Shown: one piece after another, positions 1 through 11,255 of the stretch
How the letters are laid out: every line of letters begins with the position of its first letter
Numbering within the stretch: the first letter of the stretch is position 1
Source of the DNA: Chenopodium formosanum
Taxonomy: Eukaryota; Streptophyta; Magnoliopsida; Caryophyllales; Amaranthaceae
Direction of reading: 5' to 3'
NCBI GenBank assembly: GCA_024500155.1
Contig: CM044877.1
Coordinates: forward strand, 30,689,001 to 30,753,000
DNA: 64,000 nucleotides
Translations under genes and position numbers: made by a program
The notes under the pieces: generated by a model
Told to the model about the DNA's origin: nothing
Databases searched by the model: none
Seen by the model: only the letters and a program-made list of their open reading frames with translations

Positions 1-852
1 AAAGTAAAAGATGAAAAAGGGGTTTTCGGTATTCAAGCTGAAATGGTCCGGTATTCGAGTCGGAAGTCCACAAGTTAGAAATACATGTCTCAAGACTGGA
101 GGCATATATCCAAATTCAGTGAGAGGGAAGAAAGTCAGCAACTCTCTCATCAGTTTTGTCCACAAGATAAGTACACGTGTCTCAGAACTGGGGCACGTGA
201 CTACATGGGCACGACATCGTCTCGTCGCTTCTTTATACATGGGGTGGATTTGACACCCTAAATGTTCGGTAAGTGAGTAAGCGCGCTAACTACCGTATCC
301 ATTCAAGAAGTGCCTATTCATGAAAGTTCGGCGCGCCTGTCGACTCGTTGAGCTAACACCTACAGTAATTCTCTACCTATTAGTCCCGAGAGGTAGATCT
401 CACAAAGCTTGGGCTGAGTGAATTTTTATGCATCACCTACGCCGTACAATTTTGCGCTGTACGATATGCCATTTGCATTTTTACGCTGCATGAAAACGCC
501 TTCCTTTTTGCTTCAGACGTGAAAAAAGAAGAAAACCCAGACATTTGTAACGTTAGTACAGTAAAATGACAAACCTATCTATGGGTCCTTTTACGTAAAG
601 CACCACTACAGAATGTCTAAAGGCACTCTTACGAAAAACGTTCAAAGCGTATGATTGGGGAAGGCACAAAGCACAGTGTGCATGCAATATGATGCAAAAA
701 ACTAACAAAAAAGAAAACAAACTACAATATGCAAAGCAATTCAAAAGATTTTGATGATTTGCGCGCCATTATGTCTAATAACGAGCAAAAATTGTTCAAA
801 AAATGATCAAACGGATCAAAATCAAAATCCCGGTCTTTTAGTGACCAGTATC

Positions 853-940
853 CGCGCGCAACTCAGAAGGTCGCACTGGCAGGCACGCGCATCTTTTTGA
901 GTTGCGCAGGTATGTGCAACATCTAAAGTTGCGCGCGACA
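853..940. repeat. C-family dyad array upstream of the PMD gene
   Basis: A cluster of GC-rich inverted-repeat half sites (GCGCGCAACT, GTTGCGC, GTTGCGCGCGAC) in an otherwise AT-rich stretch. The same motif is found at every other C-family array in the window. It lies upstream of a pyrimidine-rich leader (about 960-1035), and a 5' UTR intron is plausible (donor GTAAGT at 1106, acceptor CAG ending 1662) before the ATG at 1805. I see no clear TATA box here. Confidence 0.7.
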
Positions 941-1804
941 TTTATGTCAGTAAAGTGAAAATCGTAGACGCGATTTTTCACTTCACCATTTTTCTCCTTC
1001 CTTTGCCATTTTTTACTCTTTCTCTCTCTAAAAAGCTCGGTTTTTGCAATTTTTGAAGCTAAAGGAAGCTAATCTTGCTCTCAATTCATATTTGTCACAA
1101 TCCAATGTAAGTTTTTTGCTAAAATTTGCTCTTTTTCGGCTGAATTCGAACGATTTTCGAATCGTTAAACCCCAAATTTTAAATTTGGGGGTTTTTTATT
1201 CGGCTTATTTTTCTTGAAATTGTTTTCCCTATGTCGTTATGCTATGTTTAAGGAGTGTTTTGCAACAAATTTCATGAAAAATGGTTAAGTATTGAACCTT
1301 GTATGAGCATTTCTTGTTTCAAGTTCGTTCTTGCTTCTTTTTTTGAATTTTTGCTTGATTTTCTGTTATTTTGTATGCCCATTTTGGTTATACTTGTTAA
1401 TTATGCAACAATTGTAGTATTAACATTTTGAAAATTTTGAATCCGAAAAAATAACGCGAAGTGTATACTTTGCCTATTTTTGCCATATTCGAACTCCAAA
1501 ATTGTTTGGTAGACGATAATTATGTTTATATTACTATTATTTGTCTAGAATTAGGTGATTCTTTGAGATTTTAGAATATAATCCCTTGAATGCTTTGTTG
1601 AAACTGGTATAGGATGGCTTTTGTGGGTTTTAAAAGCCCCCATTTACTGAGTTTAATTGCAGGTATCGTAGCCCCTAAGTATTGGTGGCATTCGATTTTA
1701 CCCTATTAGTAGCCGTTATGATGTCGAAATGGGTCTAGAATACGTATATTAGTTTAGTTTAGGAAATACAATAAACTAATTGAAGAAATTTTATTCGTCT
1801 TAGC

Positions 1805-3980
1805 ATGGACTCGCCTCCGTTTGTCGATGTCGAGGAGATTCTTGTTGGTCCTGACGAGGCAGTTCGCCCGCAGAAGAGGGTGACCCGTCCTCGAGAGGAG
1901 GTTCGAGAGCGACGCGTCGCGGCCGATTGACGTCGCCAGGAGGAGGTGGTTTTGGAGGCTCCTCCCAACTAGGACCCTAGGGTCCTTAAGTGGGACCTAG
2001 ACCACCACGTTTCGATTCGAGGGTGGCGCGACTTTGTGAGTTTTCCGCGCTTTCGTTTCTTTCTCTTTTTCTTTTGTTTCTTCCCCTTTTTAAAACAATA
2101 ACCGCTTTTTTTATTTAGAGTGAGCCTGGCATGCATTTGTACGGTTCAGGTGACCTGCGAGCCCGTTTTGAGAGTTAGCCCGAGGTGGCAAAGGAGATGG
2201 TAGCACTTTCAAGGATTGACTCCCAGCTGGCGGCTCTTCAAGATTTATCGAGCCAGTCTGCGTCGTCAGCTTTCCTTCGTGGAATGCTGGAGTTTTGGTG
2301 GGATTCCACCAACACTTTCCACTTTCCATGGGGAGAGATGACGGTTACCCCTTTTGATTTCTCTATGATTACGGATTTTCCTTTCAAAGGCGAGCATGTA
2401 GTTATAGAGCTCGTTAAGGGGTTAGATGAGAGATTGTGTGACCTTGTGGGGGACCGTCTTACGTCGGCCCTTCACGTGTACGCGCAATCTTGTCCGTACT
2501 CGGTTCTTGCCAACAAGTTGTTAGCTGACGAGCTTGACCGACAGTCTACACCTGAGAAGTTGGCTCGGATATACATTGCCCACGTTCTTTCCGTCACCAT
2601 CTTGAGTGATCGAGGAGAGCGTTTCACCATTGGGTTACTTATTTGCCTTAGTGATTTGGGACAAGTAGGTAACCTGAGGTTGGCGGAGGTTTCGTATTCC
2701 CGCATGCTTACATCTATGGGCAAGGCGACCCGGTTCATGGATTCCACGACAGCTACTAAGGTGCCTCGGATCTCGCTTATATGGCATGGTCGTATCCTTG
2801 AGGCACGTGTTTTAAGCCTTTCGGTTATTATTTTCGTTTTTTTTTTCTTTAGGTTATCTTTTCTCGATTTCAGGCTTGATACTCGTACCTGCCTTTCTTA
2901 GCCCTCAGGGTGCTTGGGGCTACTCGTTTCCCTATCGGCCATCGATTGGTCGAGATTAAGAGGAGACGAGCTACTTCTGCCGGCGAATTTCGCCAGAGGA
3001 TTCTTTCGACGACTCGTGCATCGGTGAGTATTCCAAACTACATGTTCTCTGTTCGTTTTTTTATTTTATTTTACTAATTTTTTAACTAATTTTCATGTGG
3101 TTGTGTTTTATAGATCGAACTCAGTCCTTGGAGTTTGATCGTCAGAGTCCCTGAGGCTATCCGGTCTGGCATGCTTCGTTTTTTGGCGAGTGTGTTCTCG
3201 GTGTTCCAGAGGACCGACGCTTGGTTTTTAGGCGAGTGTGTTCTCTGGCAGCTTTTGACCGAGGAGCCTTTAGTTCTTGCAGATCCCGTGATCCGGATGC
3301 TGCGTCTGGACCTGTTGTCTACAGAGGATCGAGCTCAAGCGATCCTTGGGTATCTAGCGGAGCAGCTAGTGTTGCCGGATGCTTCTTATCCGGCTTTTAT
3401 TGCATCCAGGCTGACTCCTTTTACGGCCTTTGTTCCAGTTGGTTTTCTAACTCTCTTTTTTTCGTGTTTCTATTTATTTTTTGGAATTTTGACCCTTTTA
3501 TTGTTTTTTGTCACATGTATTTTTAGCAGGTCGAGCTAGGTGGTTGGGTGCCTCCTACAGTGGAGATCACGTATACAGATGCTGTCAGATCGGTAATTGG
3601 TAAGACCCTTCCAGCGGCCGAGGATGATGAGGGGATACCGTTCGTAGCTGAGACGGTTAAGTCGGTATGTCTTTTACGTATATGTACTTAAATATTTTCT
3701 ATTTATTTTTTGTTTCATATACATTTCTTTACTAATTGTCCTTGTATTCTTGGAACAAGTTCCGAGAGAGACCGTGAACGGCATGGTGAGGACTTTACAT
3801 GCTTTTCGAGCTGCTTATCGGAGAGCCCTCGTGACTTTGTCATGCCATGATCATCGAATGATCGCAGTAAGTTTTATTTCTTTTTTTCTTTGCAACGAAG
3901 TTATTAGATTTCAGTATTATTCTTCGTTTTGAATTTTGTAGGATGTGCAACAACCATCTAGTTGTCGCCGAGCACCCTGA
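1805..3980 (+). pseudogene. Antisense PMD (plant mobile domain, MAIN-like) gene of C1, decayed
   Basis: A seven-exon model fits well: 1805-2035, 2119-2802, 2874-3023, 3114-3437, 3527-3664, 3759-3866 and 3942-3980. All exons are in phase 0 and total about 558 codons. Exon 2 holds the hallmark of the aminotransferase-like plant mobile domain, with TFHFPWGEMTVTPFDF at about 2317-2364. PMD proteins of the MAIN/MAIL group are nuclear and linked to transposon silencing; PMD genes are also captured by retrotransposons. Defects: in-frame stops at 1928-1930, near 1967, near 2176 and at 2877-2879; the exon 2 donor is GC and the exon 6 acceptor is AA instead of AG. The exon structure is confirmed by the second copy in C2, whose splice sites are intact. 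The gene is antisense to C1 gag-pol. The domain family is clear; function in the element is unknown. Confidence 0.78.
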
Positions 3981-4161
3981 TTCCTCTTGTACACATTTAT
4001 ATATTTTTTTTTTGGAAACTTATGTATATATTTTTTGCATATTTTTTTGTATATATGACATATTTGTATATATGTCATTATTATTAGTATTTGTTCGTTT
4101 CCATGTGTACATTAATGCGAAAAATTTTTGAGGGAGGAAAGGGATCCCGACTTACCCCCCT

Positions 4162-4350
4162 CGAAAAAATAAACAAACTCAAAAAAGAAAAAAGTAGGAA
4201 AAAGAAAATAAGAAAATAGAAAAAGAAAATAAATTAGGAAAAATAAAAATAAAGAAAATAAAAAGAAAAAGAAAGTAGGAAGACAAATAAAAAGAAAATA
4301 AGAAAATAATAAAGAGAATAAAAAGAAAAGAAAGTAGGCAAGAAAAGGGA
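4162..4350. repeat. Homopurine A/G-rich tract between the two antisense genes
   Basis: About 190 bp of almost pure purine on the plus strand, made of AAAATAAAG, AAGAAAGTAGG and similar units, just downstream of the PMD gene end. Element C2 has an equivalent tract at 49137-49325, so it is an inherited part of the C family. The long ORFs seen here on the minus strand are low-complexity Phe/Leu/Ser runs and not genes. It could be a transcript-end or spacer region; the sequence does not say. Confidence 0.7.
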
Positions 4351-4461
4351 CACAAAGTGTTAGAAGGCAAGCGTATGATTCGTCTTAATATCTCGTGAAG
4401 ATTCCGTCATTATATGAGCCAAAATACGGAAATTAACCAAACTTACATGCTGCATCAAGGA

Positions 4462-4590
4462 AGTCGCGCGCATGTAATTCTGTTGCGCGCAGGTTTCGCG
4501 CGCAACTTTGGAGTTGCGCGTGCCACCTGTCAGTGAACTTTCCTTTAAGCCGAATCTGCCGAAAATTTTCTCCTCTTGGGTCTATTTAAA
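4462..4590 (+). promoter_or_regulatory. Promoter of the DUF7745-like gene: C-family dyad array plus TATA-like box
   Basis: Inverted-repeat half sites of the C motif occupy 4462-4530 (for example GCGCGCAACT followed by GGAGTTGCGCG). A TATA-like TATTTAAA lies at 4583-4590, about 50 bp downstream of the array. It is followed by a CT-rich leader and the ATG at 4702. The layout copies that of the LTR promoter of the same family at 30334-30633. Promoter function is inferred from position and composition only. Confidence 0.55.
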
Positions 4591-4701
4591 CGTGGTTTCG
4601 TGTAGGCTTTTGATCATCTCGCATTCATTCGCTTAGTAACATAAGAAATTAATAAGAACTAATCTCTCTAAAATCTTATTCTCTCTCTTTTTATTTGAAC
4701 A

Positions 4702-6189
4702 ATGGTAGAGACCTTTGAACAACGTTTGAAGCAACAGGTCACTTCCCTTTTAACCGAGGACAAACTAGCTTTCAAATTTACCACTTAGACCCTTTATTGA
4801 ATTATATGCAACTAGTGGTTAACTTTGATTTTTCTTCATGTCGCAGTCAACCATTGGGACTCTAACCACCATCTTTTCTTGTTTAAAAGGGATGAAATTA
4901 TCCTCCTTCCTGGTGAGTTCGAGGCCTTGCTAGGTTTCCCTAAAAACACTCTCCCTGTGACTTATTCGCTTACCTTGTCGGATCCCAAACCTACATTCTA
5001 AAGATTTTTTGTTTGTCTTACAATGATATGACCAACATAGGAACTGAAGAAGGCATGAATTTAATTCAACTTATTGAACACTTCGTCGCCCCTCGTGACA
5101 ACATGACTAAAAACTGCTTTAAAATTCGTGCTTTATGTTATTGTCTTGTTGTTAATTGTTTACTAAGGACAGGCAAAGAATACGGAGATTATTTAATGGT
5201 GTCCACAGTAGAGCATATAGAGGGATGTCATTCACCCGCTCCTTTAGTTTTGGAGGAAACCGTTCTGTGCTTGAATCTCCTTATAGGAGATCCTAACGAA
5301 AACAGTTTCACGGGAAGTCCACTCCTATTACACGTACGTTTTTTTTTCGCCGTTTATCAACGCAAGTCAAGAAGTTGCGCTCGCAAGTCAAGAAGTTGCG
5401 CTGGCTTGACCAGCGCAATCTTCTGAGTTGCGCACGGAGGGTGCGCCCAACTACTTTAGTTGCGTGCGCCACCTGCTTCTGTAAAAAAATCCTTTATAAG
5501 CATAAGAATGAATAAGAATGGACGTCGTTTTTCTGTCATGGAGTTCCTAACATACGGTTTGTGATTCCTTGGTGGAACATAAATAGTGTGATTGAGAATA
5601 GTCTTAATTGTCCTTACATTAGGATTTTAGGCCTATCTAGTAGTACTTATATTTTTCCTTGTAGGGTGATGAGACAATACGGGATGAGGCAATATATTCC
5701 TCCGCAACATCGCGATGACCCTAAAGATGTGACTTTTAAACCCGAAAGGATTTCTCGTTTGATAGAATATTGGTCAAGTCTTCCAAGGTGGGTAATACAA
5801 AATACTCCTGCGAGTATCACATTATCCTCCTTTTACAAGGCTTGGATGAATGCGGGGAATAAGGGTAAATTAAACAAGGCTAGTTCTCAACTTCAAGCCG
5901 CCACCGCTCGCAATCCCCCTAAGCCTTTGATGCATTCAACCACTACTACTCCTCCTAGTGGCCAAAACAAAGGAGTGAGAAAAAATTAGACTTCTCATCT
6001 CTTAAGGCTCGTTCGAAGGAAACAAAAAGGAAATCTTCCTCCAAACCCTCGCAACAAGGTGTGAAGATTAAAGAACCTTCACCAAATACTCGGTAGAAAG
6101 CTCCAATAAACAAAGGGAAAGGAAAACAGGTTGCAAAGGCCTCAATCCCTAAATTGAAAAACAATGTTTGGTTAAGAAGAAGAGTGTAG
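4702..6189 (+). pseudogene. Antisense DUF7745-like gene of C1, decayed
   Basis: The ATG at 4702 opens a reading frame broken by a stop at 4786 and further lesions. Homology resumes at about 4850 with a segment containing NHWDSNHHLF and LLPGEFEALLGFP, then 5013-5333. This matches the minus-strand ORF of element B at 17092-17707 (ALDYWSLETHCFKFDYDEI, LPEEFGAIFGLP) and resembles the plant DUF7745 domain found in retrotransposon-derived proteins. Exon 1 ends at 5333 before a GTACGT donor. A downstream exon (about 5556-6189) holds VMRQYGMRQYIPP and a Lys/Ser-rich tail, with stops near 5987 and 6092, ending at TAG 6187-6189. The gene is antisense to C1 pol. Molecular function is unknown; the acceptor of exon 2 is not clear. 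Confidence 0.6.
5361..5475. repeat. C-family dyad array inside intron 1 of the DUF7745-like gene
   Basis: Repeated CGCAAGTCAAGAAGTTGCGCT units (read as two shorter pieces) followed by GAGTTGCGCACGG and GTTGCGTGCGCCACCTG. The array starts about 27 bp after the exon 1 donor. Element B has its own, different, array in the equivalent intron (17007-17068). Confidence 0.65.
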
Positions 6190-6190
6190 G

Positions 6191-7869
6191 TGTAGACACC
6201 TAAAAACATCTCCCCAAAACCAAACCCGATCATGAACAACCTTTCACCGCCACTATTGGTCGGGTTCAGTATTTAATCTCGAGAGTGCTTAAAAAATTGT
6301 GTTTAATTAAACTCATTTTTCTGAATAGTCCATGGATCAGTCTTGATGTTTGGTCAAAGCATAGATCTTTTAATTTCAGCCCAAACCTTTTTTATTTTAT
6401 TATTTTATTATTTTATAATATATTTTGGCCCAAACCTTTTATTTTATTTACTTATTTTCTTATTTTAGCCCAAATAATAATAAATCAGAAATGGCCCAAA
6501 ATTATCAATCGACACTTAAACTGCTGAACGAAATTAGGGTTAAAATTGAATTTAGACGGAAAAATGGACAAAAAATTCCCGCGTCACGGCAATAGTCCAC
6601 CGTGTCACGGGAAACAATCCTGTCTGACGGTGGGATTTCCCGTGACACGGGAAACCTCCTGTGACACGGGAGTTTCCGTGTCCGTTCCGCGTAAACCCTT
6701 CACGCGTTTTATTCCCCGTATCCTAAAATATCTCCCGCATCACACAATTGTTAACCGCGTCATGGGAATTTTTCCCGTCTGACGGTGGAAATTCCCATGT
6801 CACGGTACATAGTGCCGTGTCACGATATACTTTTTTAGGGTTTTTATCATTTTAGGGTTCCGTGTGTTCCCTCATCACATTTTTTCTATAAATACCCCTC
6901 ATTTCTAATGTACAGGACATCAATTAATTCTCTATTTTTCTCTCTTCTATGCTCTAGCCTAAAAACTATCCTTCCCTTTATCTTTCAAAATTCCTTCTTC
7001 AAGCACTCCAACAAGTCCGTAATTTACTCGTGGTTCTGTCCTTCAGCCAAGGCGTGAAAGGTAGAACTGTTTGAGGGTTTGGCCCCAAATCAACTCTACT
7101 TTATTTAATTTAATTTAATTATTGTTCTATTATTACTTCCTTGAAGTTAACTCGTTTATTATTTTGTAGTTGCAAGCAAACAGAATCAAAGTAAGAATTA
7201 TGTTCCTTTTATTTCTATTATTTTTCTAATGATTTTGTATTGTTGGAATTATTGTTAAATTGCTTCCAATATTGATGTTATTCTATTATGTTTAATGTTC
7301 ACCATATTGCATGTTTAAAGGGAATATGTAATTGAAAATCACGCCTAATAAGATAATTTGGACAACATGTTTAGGATCCTTTTTAATCTTGTTGTTTAAT
7401 CAAGTAATCATTAATATTTTAGAATAATATGTTTCATTAATATTAAACAAATTTAGCCTAATAATAGATTGGAGCAAATTGAATATTTTGTTTATATGCC
7501 TTTGAGATCGCAGGAATCACTTATCACTACAAGAATCAAGTAGAGGCCAATACGGCGAATGTGACTCCATGGCTCACTTCGTACCATCATCCCCAATCCT
7601 TCTTTTGTGGTTCCGAACCATATGGAGTTAGTAATCTCATGGACTATGAATGGGGTGTAACCTTCTCGGGTCAATCGTTGTTGCCTTCGTTGTCCCTTAT
7701 TCGTGGTTGCCTTATATGATCCGTGAACAGTTTACAAGTTCCTTAAAAACTTGTTGGCGGCTCCCTACTTTCCTTGTCCCTAATCGTATATGTCAATTGC
7801 CACTTCCTATGAGTGCCAAGCATATTCACCACATGCTTTAACGTAGGCGCACTTCGAATGACGCCTAAA
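6191..7869 (+). mobile_element. LTR of element B (upstream, separated copy)
   Basis: A full LTR beginning TGTAGACACC and ending near GACGCCTAAA, about 1.68 kb, collinear with the B 3' LTR at 19335-20988. It is preceded by GTAGG (6186-6190) and followed by ATAGG (7870-7874), a one-base variant of the target duplication. It is therefore flanked like a solo LTR inserted in C1. It contains a TATA box at 6887-6893 and the B-type dyad array. The terminal CA has become AA, consistent with age. Confidence 0.85.
6578..6893 (+). promoter_or_regulatory. U3 promoter of B LTR: CCGTGTCACGG dyad array plus TATA box
   Basis: At 6578-6826 there are many near-copies of CCGTG-T-CACGG and its complement CCGTGACACGG, a 5-bp dyad around one base. 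The TATA box CTATAAATACC (about 6887-6893) lies some 60 bp downstream, followed by a CT-rich leader typical of an LTR transcription start. The 3' LTR has the same arrangement at 19716-20010. Confidence 0.65.
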
Positions 7870-8385
7870 ATAGGGGAAAGCTCCAAGGTTCTGAAAATGC
7901 TGCGATGTTACTCCTCCATTATCTGTGACAATCGAGGACATAGTAAAACCTTAGAGTATTACACAATTTTACAATTAGTTTGATTTTGAATAAAGTGTAA
8001 TCACTACTATATTTTTTTTTTCCGTTTACTATCTAATTCAATAATGTCTATCTTTTGAATTTTGAATGAAATAAAACGAGCTTTATATTTTATATTTTGA
8101 TATGATCGAATCATAAAGATTTCCTACGTATTCGCATTACAAAATCAGGTCTTTGCGTAGTTCTATTTTTTTATATTATTATATATATTTTTTATTTTTT
8201 CTTTGATCTCTTAGATAGACATTAAATGAAAAAATTAATCAAACCTTATTTAAAAGAATTAAATCAAAGTTTAATTTTATTTTCCGAGTATATGTTATAT
8301 TTAAGAAACACCCTCTTTTTATCGAAAGTAGAAATCGCAACTTTATTCAAACGCAAAAAATCGGGTTCGCAATTCGTCATCAGGT

Positions 8386-8482
8386 AGCGAGCGCAACTTC
8401 TGGAGTTACGCGAGCATGTCGCGCGCAACGAAATTAGTTGCGCGTGACATCCGCGCGCAAATATTCCACTTGCGCGCGACAC
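8386..8482. repeat. C-family dyad array (duplicated copy)
   Basis: Half sites GCGCAACTTC, GTTGCGCGTGAC and CGCGCGCAA, ending in GCGCGACACCTG. This is the left copy of the array at 21501-21602, which in C1 lies between the integrase end and the 3' end of the antisense DUF7745-like gene. Confidence 0.7.
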
Positions 8483-8726
8483 CTGTGGTACGAACGTCTC
8501 GAAAAAACCTATTTTAAAAATTTGTATTATTACACCCCCCAGTGTTAAGATTTTTTCATAATGTTCGAAAAAATTTGAACACTTAGAACGGTTTATTATT
8601 TCTAAATTACCCCCCGGAAGTGTTATGTATTTTACCGTGTTAATCGGTAAAATGAATAACACTTAGAATCTTTTAATTGAATGGTAATTAAAGTTGTTGT
8701 ATGAGTGAACAAGTTTTATCCGGATT

Positions 8727-9651
8727 TCATATGTAATATATCTTAAGGCGATCAATGTTTATTAATTGGCGAATTTCATCTCCTCCAATATCTGTTAATT
8801 TGACGGCTACTCCTGATAGGATTTCAATTACGCAGTAGGGACCTATCCAATTAGGTTTAAATTTCCCTCTTGGATCGGTTGGTGGACCCCTAACCTCCTT
8901 TAGTACAAAGTCACCTTCTTTTATATTTCTAGGTTTTACCCTTTTATTAAAATGACGCGTAATGCGCCTTTGGTAGACTTGTACATGATGCAAAGATGTT
9001 AATTGTCACTCATCGAGGAATAAAAGCTCTTCATACCTCACTCTTACCCATTCAGCTTCTGGTATCTTACTTTCAAGTACGATGCGTAAGGATGGTATTT
9101 CCAGTTCGACTGGTTAAACTGCGTCCATTCCGAAAACTAAGGAGTATGGAGTTACCCCTATTGATGTTTGTATAGACGTTCTTTAACCCCATAATGTGAA
9201 GTGTAGTTTATTCGGCCAATTTTTGTAATTTTCTTCCATTTTTTTAATGATGACTGTTATATTTTTATTTGCCGACTCTACAGCTCCATTCATTTGAGGT
9301 CTGTATGGGGATGAGTGATGATGTTTTACTTTATAACGAGTTAAGAGGGTCTCGACTTCAGCTTTGAATTTAGATCCTTGGTCACTAATTAGTTCATATG
9401 GAACTCCATATCTACAAAATATGTTTCGTTTGAGAAACTTTGCGACATGTTTAGAAGTGTATTCACGTAAGAAGCAACCTCAATCCACTTAGTAAAGTAA
9501 TCAATGGCAACTAATATGTACTCGTGCCCTCCTGGTCCTGTTGGAGAGACTTTTCCAATTATGTCAATTCCCTAAGTAAAAAAAGGCCAAGGGGAAGTGA
9601 GATTGTACAATTCGGATGGTGGAAGGTGTTGTAAATTAGCGAACATTTGGC
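8727..9651 (-). pseudogene. Integrase core and C-terminal part of C1 (duplicated copy)
   Basis: Read on the minus strand, the block encodes the second part of a Ty3/gypsy integrase. It includes a catalytic LISDQGS motif near 9390, the glutamate context GAVESANK near 9285, and an intact C-terminal domain ORF at 8993-8727 (KEGDFVLKEVRGP, KFKPNWIGPY). Frameshifts separate the pieces. In the sister copy at 21847-22500 the glutamine after the catalytic Asp is a stop, so this duplicate keeps the better catalytic region. It lacks the integrase N-terminus because of the junction at about 9651. Confidence 0.75.
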
Positions 9652-9781
9652 CTTGATGAAACTTGTTGGCGGCTGCCTACTTTCCTTGTCCCTAATCGTA
9701 TATGTCAATTCCCACTTCCTATGAGTGCCAAGCATATTCACCACACGCTTTAACGTAGGCGCACTTCGAACAACGCCTACA
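9652..9781 (+). mobile_element. 3' end of the B 5' LTR (stub)
   Basis: From about 9652 the sequence matches the last 130 bp of the B LTR (compare about 7743-7869 and 20860-20988) and ends CGCCTACA at 9781, directly before the PBS. The upstream 1.5 kb of this LTR is missing and is replaced by C1 integrase sequence. The junction shows at most one or two bases of microhomology. Confidence 0.85.
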
Positions 9782-9784
9782 ATT

Positions 9785-9802
9785 TGGCGACTCCACTGGA
9801 GA
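9785..9802 (+). promoter_or_regulatory. Primer binding site of element B
   Basis: TGGCGACTCCACTGGAGA follows the LTR end after three bases (ATT). It has the TGGCGACTC core shared with the C-element PBS (TGGCGACTCTGTTGGGGA on the minus strand at 29413-29396). This PBS class is familiar from Tat/Ogre elements and usually assigned to tRNA-Arg; I did not verify the tRNA. Confidence 0.75.
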
Positions 9803-10015
9803 GGATGCTTGGTTATTTATCGATTTGAGTGATCGGTATTTAATTAAGATTAGTGGATGAGACTTGAAAGATTCTTGAAAAATATTCCTGTGATTAGTTT
9901 GGCATTTTTCCATAAGCATAGACGTTTTAACGTCGCGTTTAGGTTTGTCCCGTAGGAAAAATTGAATAACTTGATTGCATACGAAGTAAAACAGGGCACC
10001 AGTAAGATTTTCTAA

Positions 10016-10092
10016 CTGCCGTGTCACGGTGCAGTACACCGTGTAACGGTGAGCAGTACCGTGGCACGGGAATATCTGTCGTGTCACGGCAG
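10016..10092. repeat. B-family dyad array 1 in the gag leader
   Basis: Four spaced sites of the B motif: CCGTGTCACGG, CCGTGTAACGG, CCGTGGCACGG and CGTGTCACGG, about 20 bp apart. They are the same dyad found in the B LTR U3. Confidence 0.75.
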
Positions 10093-10607
10093 TCCTAAAA
10101 TCAGTCTGGTGGCTTGTTTTGTCTTCTTACAGTCAACTTCCTTTGATTTTTCTGAAAAAACGTGTGTGTTCTACATGCGTCTTAGCCCCGGGGGATTTAA
10201 GCTCTATCAACCCAAAAACGCTCATGGCAATAAGGGTTCATCCGAGTTATTAAATTTATCCAAACCATGGAGTCGAGTTCGATTTCATCACGAACTTGCG
10301 GAGCCGCCCATTGGCATACACCCTCAAGGGAGGTTGCCTTGCTAACGCGTCCTAACTCTTAACCATGATACCCTTTTGACACCCAAAGCTTGACCAATAG
10401 TTGAACATAGATCTTGACCCTAAGTTGCGAACTTTTTTTACATCATCGTGACTAAATGCTACATCGTTCGTTTGGTGCTAACCTTCATGTGTTTACTCTT
10501 TTTTGTTTAACCCATGACCGAGGGTTTTTATTTCCACATAGTAATTAGTACGGACGTTAAATTGACTAAAATCTGGAAAAACTCACACAAAAGACCTGGA
10601 ACTGAGC

Positions 10608-10741
10608 ACCGTGTCACGGCAAGTCCTGCCGCGCCACGGTAAACAGTTCCGTGACACGGCGTTTTCTACCGTCTGACGGTAGACTGCACCGTGTCACGAT
10701 CTGCACCGTGTCACGATAGTCAGTACCGTGACACGGTGCCC
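10608..10741. repeat. B-family dyad array 2 in the gag leader
   Basis: Seven sites of the CCGTG-T-CACGG dyad or its variants (CCGCGCCACGG, CCGTGACACGG, CCGTCTGACGG, CCGTGTCACGA), spaced roughly 18-22 bp apart, in either orientation. The near-regular spacing is about two helical turns. Confidence 0.75.
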
Positions 10742-11255
10742 AAGGGAACTGTCCTGTCAATTTTTTTTGGTTTTTTGTGCGTACGTATGTGGTTTATGTG
10801 TCCAGTTTGGTGTCATGTCTAGCTGTACGGTCATAACACGCGTCCATAACCTCACTTAATCACTCACATGTCGTGTTCACACACTTTATTCCGTTAGTCG
10901 TGCACCATTTCATGACTGTATTTTAGGTTAGTCTTTTGCGTCGTTTTTTTTATCGGAGTAACTCGGATTGTATCCTCCCATATTTTTTATAAAATAAAAT
11001 TAAAAAAATAAATAAATATATAGAATTTCAAAATTATAGATTTTTAAAATTCAAATTTTTTTTATCCGGATGGGTTAATGTTAAGTTTGGTCATTAAAGG
11101 TGTGTTTGTTTCGGTGTCACAACACTTGGTCAAGAAGTGGGGGTAGATTGGTATGGTTCGAGTCAATACCTCAACAACCTCTTATACCAAAGAGGCGTAC
11201 AAGGAAACCACCACAATCATCTCCACAAGATCCATCTCCAGTCTACTATCAACCA

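Larger units (their letters stand above)
1..6190 (-). mobile_element. Element C1 (Tat-like LTR retrotransposon), 3' region with antisense genes
   Basis: This is the 3' part of a minus-strand Tat/Ogre-like Ty3/gypsy element. Positions 1 to about 4650 match 31303-49690 of element C2 once the nested element A is removed. In C2 the same sequence begins about 390 bp from a polypurine tract and LTR, so the 3' LTR of C1 should lie just outside the left edge. The region contains no sense ORF. It carries two spliced genes on the plus strand, antisense to the element: a PMD gene and a DUF7745-like gene. It stops at 6190, where element B is inserted; 6186-6190 (GTAGG) is the left target duplication. The assignment to C1 rests on this duplication and on continuity with 20994 onwards. 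Confidence 0.85.
7870..9651 (-). repeat. Duplicated piece of element C1 between two B LTR sequences
   Basis: This 1.78-kb block matches 20989-22739 of C1, in the same orientation and starting at the same target duplication. It ends inside the integrase region at a sharp junction (about 9651) where C1 sequence gives way to the last 130 bp of a B LTR. The corresponding point in the other copy is 22739/22740. Compared with the right copy it keeps about 30 bp that are deleted there (around 22275). The most economical origin is illegitimate recombination between a solo-LTR allele and a full B allele. Confidence 0.8.
9803..11255 (+). other. 5' leader of element B, non-coding
   Basis: About 1.45 kb between the PBS and the gag start, with no convincing coding sequence. 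It contains two dyad arrays (10016-10092 and 10608-10741) and an AT-rich stretch near 10980-11060. A long leader is usual in Tat-like elements. Confidence 0.6.

Noticed and set aside
4179..4370. Minus-strand ORFs over the homopurine tracts (also 48891-49345)
   Set aside because: Phe/Leu/Ser/Tyr low-complexity translations of an A/G tract; no domain and no codon structure.
7650..7841. Small plus-strand ORFs in the B LTR (7650-7841 and 20769-20960)
   Set aside because: Present in both LTR copies only because the LTRs are homologous; they lie in U5, have no recognisable domain and end at the LTR border.
10608..10741. CRISPR-like array of short palindromic repeats with spacers of similar length
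   Set aside because: The context is a plant retrotransposon leader; repeats are only about 11 bp and degenerate, spacers are unequal, and no cas genes are present.
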